Below are positions 1-8,995 of a DNA stretch of 64,000 nt, piece after piece. The stretch is taken from positions 3,794,001 to 3,858,000 of the forward strand of contig NZ_CP091913.1 of NCBI RefSeq assembly GCF_022063185.1, given 5' to 3'. Each line of letters opens with the position of its first letter. Positions within the stretch are counted from its first letter, which is position 1. Position numbers and translations under genes: made by a program. The notes under the pieces are model-generated. The model was not told the DNA's origin and made no database searches. It saw only the letters and a list, made by a program, of their open reading frames with translations. This stretch comes from Nostoc sp. UHCC 0870. Its GTDB lineage: Bacteria; Cyanobacteriota; Cyanobacteriia; Cyanobacteriales; Nostocaceae.

Positions 1-569
1 GTCATGTTGCCCCCATAGTATAGGCTCATCACCAAAGCTTTTATTCCCGGACCGAATTCTCCTTCGTAACCGCAAGGCAGTTCTGCTAAATAGGTTTTTC
101 CCACTGAAGGTGAGTAGTATTTCTCTTTACGGAATAATACGTTGTCCGTTCCCAAGGTGATGTCTTGGATGATTACTTCTTGATAGCCTTTAAACTCTGC
201 GTCTGCTGGCAGTTTGTCCTGGGGATATTCCAATATTTGTTCTCTATTTATTTTAACTGTCGCTTTCTTACTGCCTTTGTTGTGCTTTTTTAGAGTCTGT
301 CGTTCTTTTTCTGATGAGTGATTGTTGGCAAATCCTTTCTTGCTGCTTTTGATGTCTGGTTGACCTTTTTCTCCTTTCAGGCGGTTGTTTTCATCTTTTA
401 ACTGTTGATTTTCATCTCGTAATTCTTTGACTTCTGCTTGCAATTGCTCTATTAGGTTCAGTAATATTTCTACTGTCCGACGCATTGATTCATCTGCAAT
501 TCCTTTTGGCTCGATGGTTTGCAGTATCTCTTCTCCCAATTTTTTACTCGAATCTAGCTTTTGCGTCAT
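1..569 (-). CDS. Transposase, N-terminal part (runs off the left edge), IS66-like
   Basis: An open frame starts at an ATG whose complement lies at 567-569 and stays open for 189 codons to the window edge. The N-terminus is a Glu/Lys/Gln-rich coiled coil (residues about 30-75), followed by a basic Ser/Lys stretch and a segment ending in FGPGIKALVMSLYYGGNMT. This layout of leader coiled coil, linker and FGPG..ALV segment resembles IS66-type transposases. No catalytic DDE residues fall inside the window, so the family call is tentative. The gene points away from the WD40 ATPase, whose 5' end is missing next to it, so this insertion sequence probably truncated that gene. The element boundary must lie between about 580 and 655; I could not identify its terminal inverted repeat. 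Confidence 0.6.
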   Translation of the reverse strand, partial: MTQKLDSSKKLGEEILQTIEPKGIADESMRRTVEILLNLIEQLQAEVKELRDENQQLKDENNRLKGEKGQPDIKSSKKGFANNHSSEKERQTLKKHNKGSKKATVKINREQILEYPQDKLPADAEFKGYQEVIIQDITLGTDNVLFRKEKYYSPSVGKTYLAELPCGYEGEFGPGIKALVMSLYYGGNM

Positions 570-708
570 GTGTCATATTTTATGATATTGCTTGTCCCTC
601 GCTGACTTTATTTTTTCTACTACCCCTACTTATTGAGCCGATACTTTTAATTTATATAGTGATTTTGATTTAGATGGTTGGTGGAATGAGAACGGTTTAA
701 TTTCACCA

Positions 709-3700
709 GTGCTGCGTTTTAGTAAGTTTATTGAAACGGTTTTATTAAAAAAAGTTAGCGAAAATATTGTTATTTTTATTGATGAAATTGATAGTGTTTT
801 AAGTCTGGCTTTTAATCTGGATGACTTTTTTGCAGTGATTCGGGATTGTTATAACCGACGGGCAGATCATCCTGAATATCATCGCATCACTTTTGCATTG
901 ATTGGGGTGTCTACTCCCTCAGATTTGATTCAAGATAAAGGACGCACGCCTTTTAATATTGGGAAAGCAATTGATTTAACAGGTTTTGAGTTAGATGAGG
1001 CTGAACCTTTGGCGCAGGGTTTGGCGGCGTTGGGGAATCCCCAAGAATTGATGGCGGCGGTGTTGGCGTGGACTGGTGGACAGCCGTTTTTAACCCAAAA
1101 AGTTTGTAATTTGTTGGTTGGGGATTGGGGACTGGGGATTGGGGAAGATGATGAGGGTGTAGAGGATGTTAAACAATCCAAAATCCAAAATCTAAAATCT
1201 AAAATTGCGGGGTTGGTGGAAGGTGTTGTCAGAAACCGAATTATTGAAAATTGGGAAGGACAAGATGAACCGGAGCATTTAAAGACAATTCGTGACAGAA
1301 TCATGCGGAGTGGGGAACAGCGCACGGGGCGGCTTTTGGGGTTGTGTCAGCAAATTGTGCAGCAGGGTGAAATAGTTGCTGATGATAGTTATGACCAGAT
1401 GACGCTGCGGTTGACTGGGTTGGTGGTCAGGCGGGATGGGAAGTTGCGAATTTATAACCGCATCTATGCAGAGGTGTTTCAGGAGGAATGGTGTAACAAT
1501 CTTTTAGCTAAGTTGCGTCCATATTCTGTTGCTTTTAATGCTTGGGTGGCTGCTGATTATCAAGATGAATCGCGGTTGTTACGGGGACAAGCTTTGCAAG
1601 AGGCTTTGGCTTGGCGCATTGGTAAAGGTTTGACTGATGTTGATGACCGATTTTTAGATGCTAGTCAGGAATTAGCAAGAAAAGAATTTGAGCGAGATTT
1701 AGAACTAGCTAAGAAAGAACAAGCGATATTAGCCGCAGCGAATAAAACAGCTAGGCAAAGAGTGCAAATTGCCTCGGTGTTGTTGTGCGTTTCGGTGGTG
1801 GCTACGGTGGGGTTGGGAGTTTTGGCGGGGAGAAGTAATCAACAATTGGCTACGGCGAGAAGTGAACGGGATAAAATTGATAGTGAGAAACAACAAAAAG
1901 AGCAAGAACTAACAACGGCACAGCAGCGAATTGTCAATGCTAATCAGAAGGTGACTGATGCAGAGAAAAAGGTCAGAGATGCTGAGGCTAATTTAAAAAA
2001 GCAACAGCTAACTGCCAAGCAAAGACTAGATGCCACAAATCGACAACTGGCACAAGCACAAGACAAAGAAAAGCAAGCGCGGGGACAAGTAGACAAGGCA
2101 CAAAACGACCTGCGAGAAGCGAAAGCACAACAGCAACAGGCTTTGGTGGGGTTAAAAACTGCGGAAGCACAGCAAAAACTGGCGCAAGATGATCTGAAAA
2201 AGACAGAAGCAGGGCGACAAGTTGCCTTGACAGGTACACGGCTGGAACGGTCAGGAGTCGCAAATATTAACCGCTTTGAATTTAATCAAATAGGGGCTTT
2301 GCTGGCAGCGATGCGGGATGGTCGAGAGCTAAAAAGTTTAATAGACAAGCAGGGAATTAAAAAACTCAAAGACTATCCTGCTGCTAGTCCTGTATTGGCT
2401 TTACAGACGATTTTAGATAGGGTGCGGGGCATGACAGTCATGGCTGGGCATGAGAGTATAGTCAATACTGCCAGTTTTAGCCCGGATGGGCAGCGCATCC
2501 TCACCGCCTCTTATGACAAGACAGCGCGGCTGTGGGACTTACAGGGCAGGGAAATTGCCAAGTTCCAGGGGCATGAGGGTCTAGTCAATACTGCCAGTTT
2601 TAGCCCGGATGGGCAGCGCATCCTCACCGCCTCAGATGACAACACAGCGCGGCTGTGGGACTTACAGGGCAGGGAAATTGCCAAGTTCCAGGGGCATGAG
2701 AGTGATGTCAATACTGCCAGTTTTAGCCCGGATGGGCAGCGCATCCTCACCGCCTCTTATGACAAGACAGCGCGGCTGTGGGACTTACAGGGCAGGGAAA
2801 TTGCCAAGTTCCAGGGGCATGAGGGTGTAGTCATAACTGCCAGTTTTAGCCCGGATGGGCAGCGCATCCTCACCGCCTCAGATGACAAGACAGCGCGGCT
2901 GTGGGACTTACAGGGCAGGGAAATTGCCAAGTTCCAGGGGCATGAGGGTGTAGTCATAACTGCCAGTTTTAGCCCGGATGGGCAGCGCATCCTCACCGCC
3001 TCAGATGACAAGACAGCGCGGCTGTGGGACTTACAGGGCAGGGAAATTGCCAAGTTCCAGGGGCATGAGGGTGTAGTCATAACTGCCAGTTTTAGCCCGG
3101 ATGGGCAGCGCATCCTCACCGCCTCAGATGACAAGACAGCGCGGCTGTGGGACTTACAGGGCAGGGAAATTGCCAAGTTCCAGGGGCATGAGAGTCTAGT
3201 CATAACTGCCAGTTTTAGCCCGGATGGGCAGCGCATCCTCACCGCCTCATCTGACAACACAGCGCGGCTGTGGGACTTACAGGGCAGGGAAATTGCCAAG
3301 TTCCAGGGGCATGAGAGTCTAGTCATAACTGCCAGTTTTAGCCCGGATGGGCAGCGCATCCTCACCGCCTCATCTGACAAGACAGCGCGGCTGTGGGACT
3401 TACAGGGCAGGGAAATTGCCAAGTTCCAGGGGCATGAGAGTACAGTCATAACTGCCAGTTTTAGCCCGGATGGGCAGCGCATCCTCACCGCCTCATCTGA
3501 CAAGACAGCGCGGCTGTGGGACTTACAGGGCAGGGAAATTGCCAAGTTCCAGGGGCATGAGAGTCTAGTCATAACTGCCAGTTTTAGCCCGGATGGGCAG
3601 CGCATCCTCACCGCCTCATCTGACAAGACAGCGCGGCTGTGGGACTTACAGGGCAGGGAAATTGCCAAGTTCCAGGGGCATGAGAGTACAGTCATAACTG

Positions 3701-4617
3701 CCAGTTTTAGCCCGGATGGGCAGCGCATCCTCACCGCCTCATCTGACAACACAGCGCGGCTGTGGGACTTACAGGGCAGGGAAATTGCCAAGTTCCAGGG
3801 GCATGAGAGTACAGTCATAACTGCCAGTTTTAGCCCGGATGGGCAGCGCATCCTCACCGCCTCATCTGACAACACAGCGCGGCTGTGGGACTTACAGGGC
3901 AGGGAAATTGCCAAGTTCCAGGGGCATGAGAGTACAGTCATAACTGCCAGTTTTAGCCCGGATGGGCAGCGCATCCTCACCGCCTCAGATGACAACACAG
4001 CGCGGCTGTGGGACTTACAGGGCAGGGAAATTGCCAAGTTCCAGGGGCATGAGAGTACAGTCATAACTGCCAGTTTTAGCCCGGATGGGCAGCGCATCCT
4101 CACCGCCTCAGATGACAACACAGCGCGGCTGTGGGACTTACAGGGCAGGGAAATTGCCAAGTTCCAGGGGCATGAGAGTACAGTCATAACTGCCAGTTTT
4201 AGCCCGGATGGGCAGCGCATCCTCACCGCCTCATCTGACAACACAGCGCGGCTGTGGGACTTACAGGGCAGGGAAATTGCCAAGTTCCAGGGGCATGAGG
4301 GTCTAGTCAATACTGCCAGTTTTAGCCCGGATGGGCAGCGCATCCTCACCGCCTCATCTGACAACACAGCGCGGCTGTGGGACTTACAGGGCAGGGAAAT
4401 TGCCAAGTTCCAGGGGCATGAGGGTCTAGTCAATACTGCCAGTTTTAGCCCGGATGGGCAGCGCATCCTCACCGCCTCAGATGACAAGACAGCGCGGCTG
4501 TGGCAGGTGGAAGGCTTGGAGAAATTACTGGCGCGGGGTTGTGGGTGGTTGCGTAACTATTTAACTTACGCGCCGAATTTAAGTGATGGTGATAAGCAGG
4601 TTTGCGAAAAGGAGTGA
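709..4617 (+). CDS. AAA-like ATPase with C-terminal WD40 repeats, 5'-truncated
   Basis: The frame belongs to the cyanobacterial AAA-like/WD40 family. It begins inside the ATPase domain: Walker B (IVIFIDEIDSVL, residues about 21-32) is present but the Walker A P-loop that should precede it is absent. Homologous codons continue upstream of the GTG at 709 (SDFDLDGWWNEN, 658-693) to a stop at 634-636, so the real N-terminus was lost, most likely through the adjacent insertion sequence. Order: residual ATPase (1-110), winged-helix-like region (about 180-270), one hydrophobic membrane span (about 355-375), long coiled coil (380-500), then 17 WD40 repeats (580-1265). An in-frame run of STRR-type sequence (1118-1210) lies in the ATPase part. 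Loss of the P-loop should abolish nucleotide binding, so it is either a pseudogene or only a WD40 platform. The long antisense frame over the repeats is a shadow. Confidence 0.8.
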   Translation: MLRFSKFIETVLLKKVSENIVIFIDEIDSVLSLAFNLDDFFAVIRDCYNRRADHPEYHRITFALIGVSTPSDLIQDKGRTPFNIGKAIDLTGFELDEAEPLAQGLAALGNPQELMAAVLAWTGGQPFLTQKVCNLLVGDWGLGIGEDDEGVEDVKQSKIQNLKSKIAGLVEGVVRNRIIENWEGQDEPEHLKTIRDRIMRSGEQRTGRLLGLCQQIVQQGEIVADDSYDQMTLRLTGLVVRRDGKLRIYNRIYAEVFQEEWCNNLLAKLRPYSVAFNAWVAADYQDESRLLRGQALQEALAWRIGKGLTDVDDRFLDASQELARKEFERDLELAKKEQAILAAANKTARQRVQIASVLLCVSVVATVGLGVLAGRSNQQLATARSERDKIDSEKQQKEQELTTAQQRIVNANQKVTDAEKKVRDAEANLKKQQLTAKQRLDATNRQLAQAQDKEKQARGQVDKAQNDLREAKAQQQQALVGLKTAEAQQKLAQDDLKKTEAGRQVALTGTRLERSGVANINRFEFNQIGALLAAMRDGRELKSLIDKQGIKKLKDYPAASPVLALQTILDRVRGMTVMAGHESIVNTASFSPDGQRILTASYDKTARLWDLQGREIAKFQGHEGLVNTASFSPDGQRILTASDDNTARLWDLQGREIAKFQGHESDVNTASFSPDGQRILTASYDKTARLWDLQGREIAKFQGHEGVVITASFSPDGQRILTASDDKTARLWDLQGREIAKFQGHEGVVITASFSPDGQRILTASDDKTARLWDLQGREIAKFQGHEGVVITASFSPDGQRILTASDDKTARLWDLQGREIAKFQGHESLVITASFSPDGQRILTASSDNTARLWDLQGREIAKFQGHESLVITASFSPDGQRILTASSDKTARLWDLQGREIAKFQGHESTVITASFSPDGQRILTASSDKTARLWDLQGREIAKFQGHESLVITASFSPDGQRILTASSDKTARLWDLQGREIAKFQGHESTVITASFSPDGQRILTASSDNTARLWDLQGREIAKFQGHESTVITASFSPDGQRILTASSDNTARLWDLQGREIAKFQGHESTVITASFSPDGQRILTASDDNTARLWDLQGREIAKFQGHESTVITASFSPDGQRILTASDDNTARLWDLQGREIAKFQGHESTVITASFSPDGQRILTASSDNTARLWDLQGREIAKFQGHEGLVNTASFSPDGQRILTASSDNTARLWDLQGREIAKFQGHEGLVNTASFSPDGQRILTASDDKTARLWQVEGLEKLLARGCGWLRNYLTYAPNLSDGDKQVCEKE
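2446..4503 (+). repeat. 17 near-identical 123-bp WD40-encoding tandem repeats
   Basis: The period is exactly 123 bp (41 codons): GHE first occurs at 2446 and the last GHE at 4414, which is 16 x 123 bp later. The 17th unit is partial and ends at TARLWQ. The units are almost identical at DNA level, including silent positions. Variation is confined to codons 4-7 of the unit (SI, GL, SD, GV, SL, ST, then VN or VI) and to the Y/D/S and K/N codons before TARLWD. This implies recent amplification or ongoing homogenisation. Confidence 0.95.
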
Positions 4618-5107
4618 TGAGGGGGATGGAATTTTGGGTAAGAATGCGATCAACCCAACGTGAGTTCGCTAAATTCGGAAGAACCCCTCTCCAAAGACGC
4701 GGAGCGGCTTCTCGCTAGAGTACCTCTCCCCGACGCGGGGAGAGGCTTAAAACCCTTATTTTCTCGTGCTAAGTTGTATATTTTTAGCCCCTTCCCTACA
4801 AGGGAAGGGGTTGGGGTTAGGTTCTGTCGAACGATGGAAGGCGATCGCTCAAAAAATAAACAACATTGTTCTCGGCGGTTGAAGTTTCGAGTGCTGATGG
4901 CGATCGCTCTACAGTAAAAGTAGACACGAAACCTAACCCTCTAACCCCCTTCCCTTGTAGGCTATCCATGACCCGGATCTTTCTTAACAAACAGAAAAAA
5001 TACTTATTAGATCGAAACCGTTGATGGGTATAGTTTGAAAAGTGAGGACAATATAACTGCACACATCCTTGCACAGTTAGTTTATTCACCGCATCAGCGA
5101 TTAATCA
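4618..5107. repeat. Non-coding spacer with a MITE-like inverted repeat
   Basis: No convincing gene. A hairpin with 9-bp arms lies at 4723-4745 (CCTCTCCCC / GGGGAGAGG). A larger imperfect inverted repeat has arms at 4795-4828 and 4923-4961 (left begins CCTACAAGGGAAGGGG, right ends CCCCTTCCCTTGTAGG). The arms enclose about 95 bp with two GCGATCGC sites, giving an element of about 167 bp. An 85-codon frame across it has no recognisable product. Confidence 0.5.
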
Positions 5108-7414
5108 ATGGCAAAAACAACCATCTCACTAGCGTCACCTCCTGTTCATAAGTCTTTAGAAGTTTTAGAGATACAGAGTGAAGAAGTATCCATAACTCAA
5201 ATAGCTACCTATCAGACATTAGAAAAAACCCCTAGTAAGGTGGTTAAATTTCATCAGCAGATGGCTCAAGTTAGCTATAGTATTGTCCATGCAGTTCCAG
5301 GTAGGTTACGCTGGCGTGTACCTCGGTTACGCTACGATACAGATTATGCAAAACGTCTATTAGCTTTATTAGAAGCTGATCCCCTCGTCACGCAGACTAG
5401 AATCAAAGTAGCTGCCGCATCTGTGGTTGTTATATATAAAAATAGTAAGATTACTGATATAAAAATGCGATCGCGCCTCATCTGTCTAATTGTGGCTGCT
5501 AGCGATCCGGGAATCGTCCCCCTCAATACTAAACAGTCATTAGCTGCACAGGAAGACAAAGAAGAAACACCCTGGCCAGGATTGCAACTTTCTGCATTAG
5601 CCACTGGTTTAGCCTTTCTGGGTGGGCCTTTGGGGGTATCAATTCCCCCCATCTTGACGGCGGGAACTATTGCTTTAGCCACATTACCCGTATTTCAAAG
5701 AGCGTTTGCAGGTATTACAACCCAACGTAAATTCACTATCGACTTCTTGGATTTTATCGCGATCGCCATTACTACAGTCCAAGGTCAGTTTCTCACACCA
5801 TCCCTGATGTTGAGTTTAATTGAGATTGGCGAAAATATCCGCGATCGCACCGCTCGTTCCTCCAAAATGCAAACCCTAGATTTGCTCAACTCTCTAGGAC
5901 AGTTTGTTTGGGTAGAACGTGATGGTGAGAAGGTGCAAATCCCCATTCAACAGGTACAAGCAGGAGATACAGTCATCGTTTATCCCGGCGAACAAGTCCC
6001 CGTAGATGGCAGCATTATTAAAGGTAAAGCACTCCTAGATGAGCAAAAGTTAACTGGTGAATCTGTACCTATTTTGAAAACCAAAGGACAGCCAGTATTT
6101 GCGTCCACTTTGGTACGGGAAGGACGGGTTTACATACTCGTGGAAAGGGTAGGTAACGACACCCGCGCCGGACAGAGTATCAAATTAATGCAGGAAGCAC
6201 CTGTCCATGATACCCGCATGGAAAACTACGCCATCAAATTTGCCGAAAAAGCCGTTGTGCCAACTCTCTTCTTAGGAGCAGTTGTATTTGCTGCTACCCG
6301 TAACCCTGCACGGGCAGCGAGTATTTTAACCCTTGATTTTGCCACAGGCATTAGAGTATCTGTACCCACAACCGTACTAGCTGCACTTTCCTATGCAGCC
6401 CGCCAAGGAATACTCATTCGCAGTGGTCGAGCCTTAGAACAACTAGCAGAAGTTGATACCATCGCCTTTGATAAAACAGGCACACTCACCCAAGGAGAAG
6501 TATCGGTAATTGCGGTTGAGAGTTACAATTCGGAAATATCTAGCGATCGCATCTTAGCACTAGCCGCCGCCGCCGAACAACGTTTAACTCATCCTGTCGC
6601 CGAGGCCGTGATTCGCTATGCCGAAGCCGAAAAAGTCCGTATTCCCAGCCGCAGCAAGTGGGATTACCAACTGGGATTAGGTGTAAAAGCTGAGATTGAT
6701 GGTGAGACTGTGTACGTTGGTAGCGAACGATTTTTGCGCCAACAAAACATTGATATGGAGGTAATTAACAGCAACGGACAAAAAGCCACATCGGTAATTT
6801 ATGTCGCCAGTAATGGACAACTTCAAGGTAGAATAAAGTATAGTGATGTTCTCCGCCCAGAGAGTCGGGAAGTCATCTCCCAACTGATGAATATAGAAGG
6901 TGTGGAGGTGCATATGCTGACTGGTGACAACAAGCGCACAGCACAAGCTGTAGCAACTGAATTGGGCATTGCGCCCAGCCATACTCACGCAGAAGCTTTT
7001 CCAGAACAAAAAGCAACAGTAGTCCGTCAACTGCACGAACAAGGTAAAACAGTAGCATTTGTGGGGGATGGAATCAACGACTCCCCAGCTTTAGCCTACG
7101 CCGATGTATCTGTATCCTTTGCCCACGGTTCAGAAATCGCCCGTGAAACAGCAGACTTGGTGTTAATGCAGAATGACTTACATGGATTATTAGCAGCGAT
7201 CGCGATCGCTCGTCAAGCCAAGCACTTAATTCATCAAAACACTGGTATTGTTGCTGTACCTAACTTGGGAGCATTAATCATCGCTGTGTTGTTTGGTTTG
7301 AACCCCCTAACAGCAACAGTAGTTAACAACGGCTCAACCATAGTTGCTGGAGTCAACGGCTTACGCCCAATTCTTAAACATTCATCTCAAAAAGCTCTGC
7401 CATTAGGAAGATGA
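5108..7414 (+). CDS. Heavy-metal P1B-type ATPase lacking the CPC motif
   Basis: A membrane ion pump of 768 residues. An HMA2-like N-terminal domain (about 55-125) carries VPGRLRWRV instead of the metal-binding GMTCxxC. Membrane helices follow (about 160-230). The actuator motif TGES is at 316-319, the phosphorylated Asp at 455 (DKTGTLT), a THP motif near 500, and the hinge GDGINDSP at 653-660. All catalytic P-type ATPase motifs are therefore intact. At the ion site in the sixth helix, where P1B pumps carry CPC, the sequence is F411-A-T413 (context DFATGIRVSVPTT), so neither Cys nor the kink Pro is present. The transported ion cannot be assigned. The two small genes downstream (DUF5132-like and HMA2-like) lie on the same strand and probably act with it. 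One alternative is a non-transporting or non-copper pump of a divergent cyanobacterial subgroup. Confidence 0.88.
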   Translation: MAKTTISLASPPVHKSLEVLEIQSEEVSITQIATYQTLEKTPSKVVKFHQQMAQVSYSIVHAVPGRLRWRVPRLRYDTDYAKRLLALLEADPLVTQTRIKVAAASVVVIYKNSKITDIKMRSRLICLIVAASDPGIVPLNTKQSLAAQEDKEETPWPGLQLSALATGLAFLGGPLGVSIPPILTAGTIALATLPVFQRAFAGITTQRKFTIDFLDFIAIAITTVQGQFLTPSLMLSLIEIGENIRDRTARSSKMQTLDLLNSLGQFVWVERDGEKVQIPIQQVQAGDTVIVYPGEQVPVDGSIIKGKALLDEQKLTGESVPILKTKGQPVFASTLVREGRVYILVERVGNDTRAGQSIKLMQEAPVHDTRMENYAIKFAEKAVVPTLFLGAVVFAATRNPARAASILTLDFATGIRVSVPTTVLAALSYAARQGILIRSGRALEQLAEVDTIAFDKTGTLTQGEVSVIAVESYNSEISSDRILALAAAAEQRLTHPVAEAVIRYAEAEKVRIPSRSKWDYQLGLGVKAEIDGETVYVGSERFLRQQNIDMEVINSNGQKATSVIYVASNGQLQGRIKYSDVLRPESREVISQLMNIEGVEVHMLTGDNKRTAQAVATELGIAPSHTHAEAFPEQKATVVRQLHEQGKTVAFVGDGINDSPALAYADVSVSFAHGSEIARETADLVLMQNDLHGLLAAIAIARQAKHLIHQNTGIVAVPNLGALIIAVLFGLNPLTATVVNNGSTIVAGVNGLRPILKHSSQKALPLGR

Positions 7415-7490
7415 GATGACAAATCTAGCAAGATTAGGCTAGAAAGCTTTCATACAAGTTTTTCAATTTAAATTATCGGAGGAATGAATC

Positions 7491-7799
7491 ATGTCCCCTA
7501 AAATCACCGACTTTGTTGAAGACGCTGGCGCACCTGGACTCATCGCTGGTATCGGTGCAGTCTTACTAGCTCCCGTACTTCTCCCTGTTTTCGCAGGTAT
7601 TGGTAAACCCATAGCCAAGTCAATCATCAAAGGTGGAATCGTTGCTTATGAAAAAAGCAAAGGTGCTTTTGCTGAACTAGGCGAAACTTGGGAAGATATC
7701 ATTGCTGAAGCCAAAGCTGAACTAGCAGAAGACAACGAAACACCAGCTTTTGAATCTGCTACTAATACAATTGATACTTCTGCTGATAATGGAATCTAG
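7491..7799 (+). CDS. DUF5132-like small protein beside P-type ATPase
   Basis: 102 residues. A hydrophobic, Gly/Pro-rich segment (about 14-45, APGLIAGIGAVLLAPVLLPV) could lie in or across a membrane, followed by an amphipathic helix and an acidic tail. A strong Shine-Dalgarno GGAGGAATG lies a few bases before the ATG. The gene starts 76 bp after the P-type ATPase. From memory, DUF5132 proteins commonly accompany this class of ATPase and HMA2-domain proteins in cyanobacteria. The function is unknown; the association suggests an accessory or regulatory subunit. Confidence 0.7.
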   Translation: MSPKITDFVEDAGAPGLIAGIGAVLLAPVLLPVFAGIGKPIAKSIIKGGIVAYEKSKGAFAELGETWEDIIAEAKAELAEDNETPAFESATNTIDTSADNGI

Positions 7800-8228
7800 T
7801 ACCGCTACGCAGAAGTCAAGTCGCTACGCTCCAATTCAAAATTCAAAATTCAAAATTAAAGACAATTAGTGGAGGGTTCAAGCCCCCATTAATTGTATTC
7901 CTGCGGGATATATATCGGTTCTCGCTGTAGTGAGGTACAAGAACCCCACCCCCAACCCCCTCCCCGCCAGCGAGGAGGGGGCTATGATATACCTCATGTG
8001 ATTAGGAAACGCTATAGTCAGATTTAGTCTGGCTTTCCAGCTTTGCATCTGTTGATTGATTTTAGATAATAGATATTACCCATTTCTATAATCTTGTTAA
8101 TTCAATAAGCATGATATTTGTAAAATAATATTAATTGAATTTATTATTAATTACGAATTACGAATTACGAATTACGTTAGCGGAGCGGGGCGTTAGCCCA
8201 TTACGAATTAACTTAGGAGGGTGAGTTG
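7800..8228. repeat. Repeat-rich spacer with dispersed element and ATTACGA heptamers
   Basis: 7815-7900 holds AAGTCAAGTCGCTACGCTCC followed by TTCAAAA-type repeats. Nearly the same opening appears in the insertion that breaks xisH (46786-46820). A C-rich/G-rich hairpin remnant is at 7945-7982. 8150-8176 and 8200-8211 are ATTACGA-type heptamer repeats, with a palindromic GTTAGCGGAGCGGGGCGTTAG block between. No gene seen. AGGAGGG at 8215-8221 is the ribosome site of the next gene. Confidence 0.6.
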
Positions 8229-8816
8229 ATGTTAACAAATAGCCATACGAAGCTGACTGCAATGCAAACAGTCAAAAAGCGCATCAATTTTCATACGCCA
8301 TCCCAACCGATATCTACTATATCTACCAAAATTGTTAGTGACACTCCAGGCAGACTCAGGTTGAGAATTGCCCATGCTCACCGTCAAGTTGACACCATGC
8401 AACACATTGCTAATACCCTAGAAGCCAAGCCTAAAATTCAACAAGTGCGGACTAATATTGATCATGGCAGTATTGTGATTAAGCATGATGGTACAGATAG
8501 CAGCTTGGAAGAGTTATTAGTAACACTACGAGATTTAGGGATAATTTTCGCAGAGATTACAGAGGGTAATACCGAAGCTGCCACGACTGTAGCAAGTACA
8601 GTTGTAGATTTGAATAAACGAGTCAAACAAGCAACTGATGGCGTTGTAGATATCCGCTTTCTTTTTCCCTTGGGACTGAGTATTTTGGCGGTAAGACAGT
8701 TAATAATTAAAGGCTTGCAGTTTGAAATTATTCCTTGGTATGTGTTGGCTTGGTATTCCTTTGATAGTTTTATTAAACTGCATAGTGTTACCGCTCAAAA
8801 CTCTACTGGGGATTGA
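8229..8816 (+). CDS. HMA2-domain-like protein
   Basis: 195 residues from the ATG at 8229, chosen over the TTG three bases earlier because AGGAGGG is well spaced for it. Residues about 30-115 resemble the N-terminal domain of the upstream P-type ATPase: both contain PGRLR (here DTPGRLRLRIAHAH) and an alternating beta-alpha-beta pattern, and neither has metal-binding cysteines. The C-terminal part has two hydrophobic segments (about 140-160 and 165-185), probably membrane-anchored. Together with the ATPase and the DUF5132-like protein it forms a three-gene cluster. A role as partner or regulator of the pump is inferred, not shown. Confidence 0.65.
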   Translation: MLTNSHTKLTAMQTVKKRINFHTPSQPISTISTKIVSDTPGRLRLRIAHAHRQVDTMQHIANTLEAKPKIQQVRTNIDHGSIVIKHDGTDSSLEELLVTLRDLGIIFAEITEGNTEAATTVASTVVDLNKRVKQATDGVVDIRFLFPLGLSILAVRQLIIKGLQFEIIPWYVLAWYSFDSFIKLHSVTAQNSTGD

Positions 8817-8878
8817 CGTACTCCCCGCGATGAATCAACGGGGATTCTAGTTCATTTGTTTTCCGGCGGGATAAATCC

Positions 8879-8995
8879 CCACTCAGCACTCAGCACTCAG
8901 CACTCCCAACTCCCCACTCAGCACTCCCAACTCCCCACTCAGCACTCCCCACTCAGCACTCAGCACTCAGCACTCCCCACTCAGCACTCCCTAAC
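8879..8995. repeat. STRR heptamer array (CTCAGCA / CTCCCCA type)
   Basis: About 115 bp of heptamer units such as CACTCAG, CACTCCC and CAACTCC. It separates the HMA2-like gene from the 3' end of the nitrilase-family gene. It overlaps a 62-codon frame that I regard as non-coding. Confidence 0.8.

Noticed and set aside
2757-4487. 576-codon open frame antisense to the WD40 array
   Set aside because: It is produced by the 123-bp repeat being stop-free in that frame; the repeated peptide has no family and no start context.
4660-4917. 85-codon plus-strand frame
   Set aside because: It runs through hairpins and one arm of an inverted repeat and has no recognisable protein features.
8879-8995. Possible CRISPR array
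   Set aside because: Units are 7 bp without unique spacers; it is an STRR array. The same holds for the other heptamer arrays in the window.
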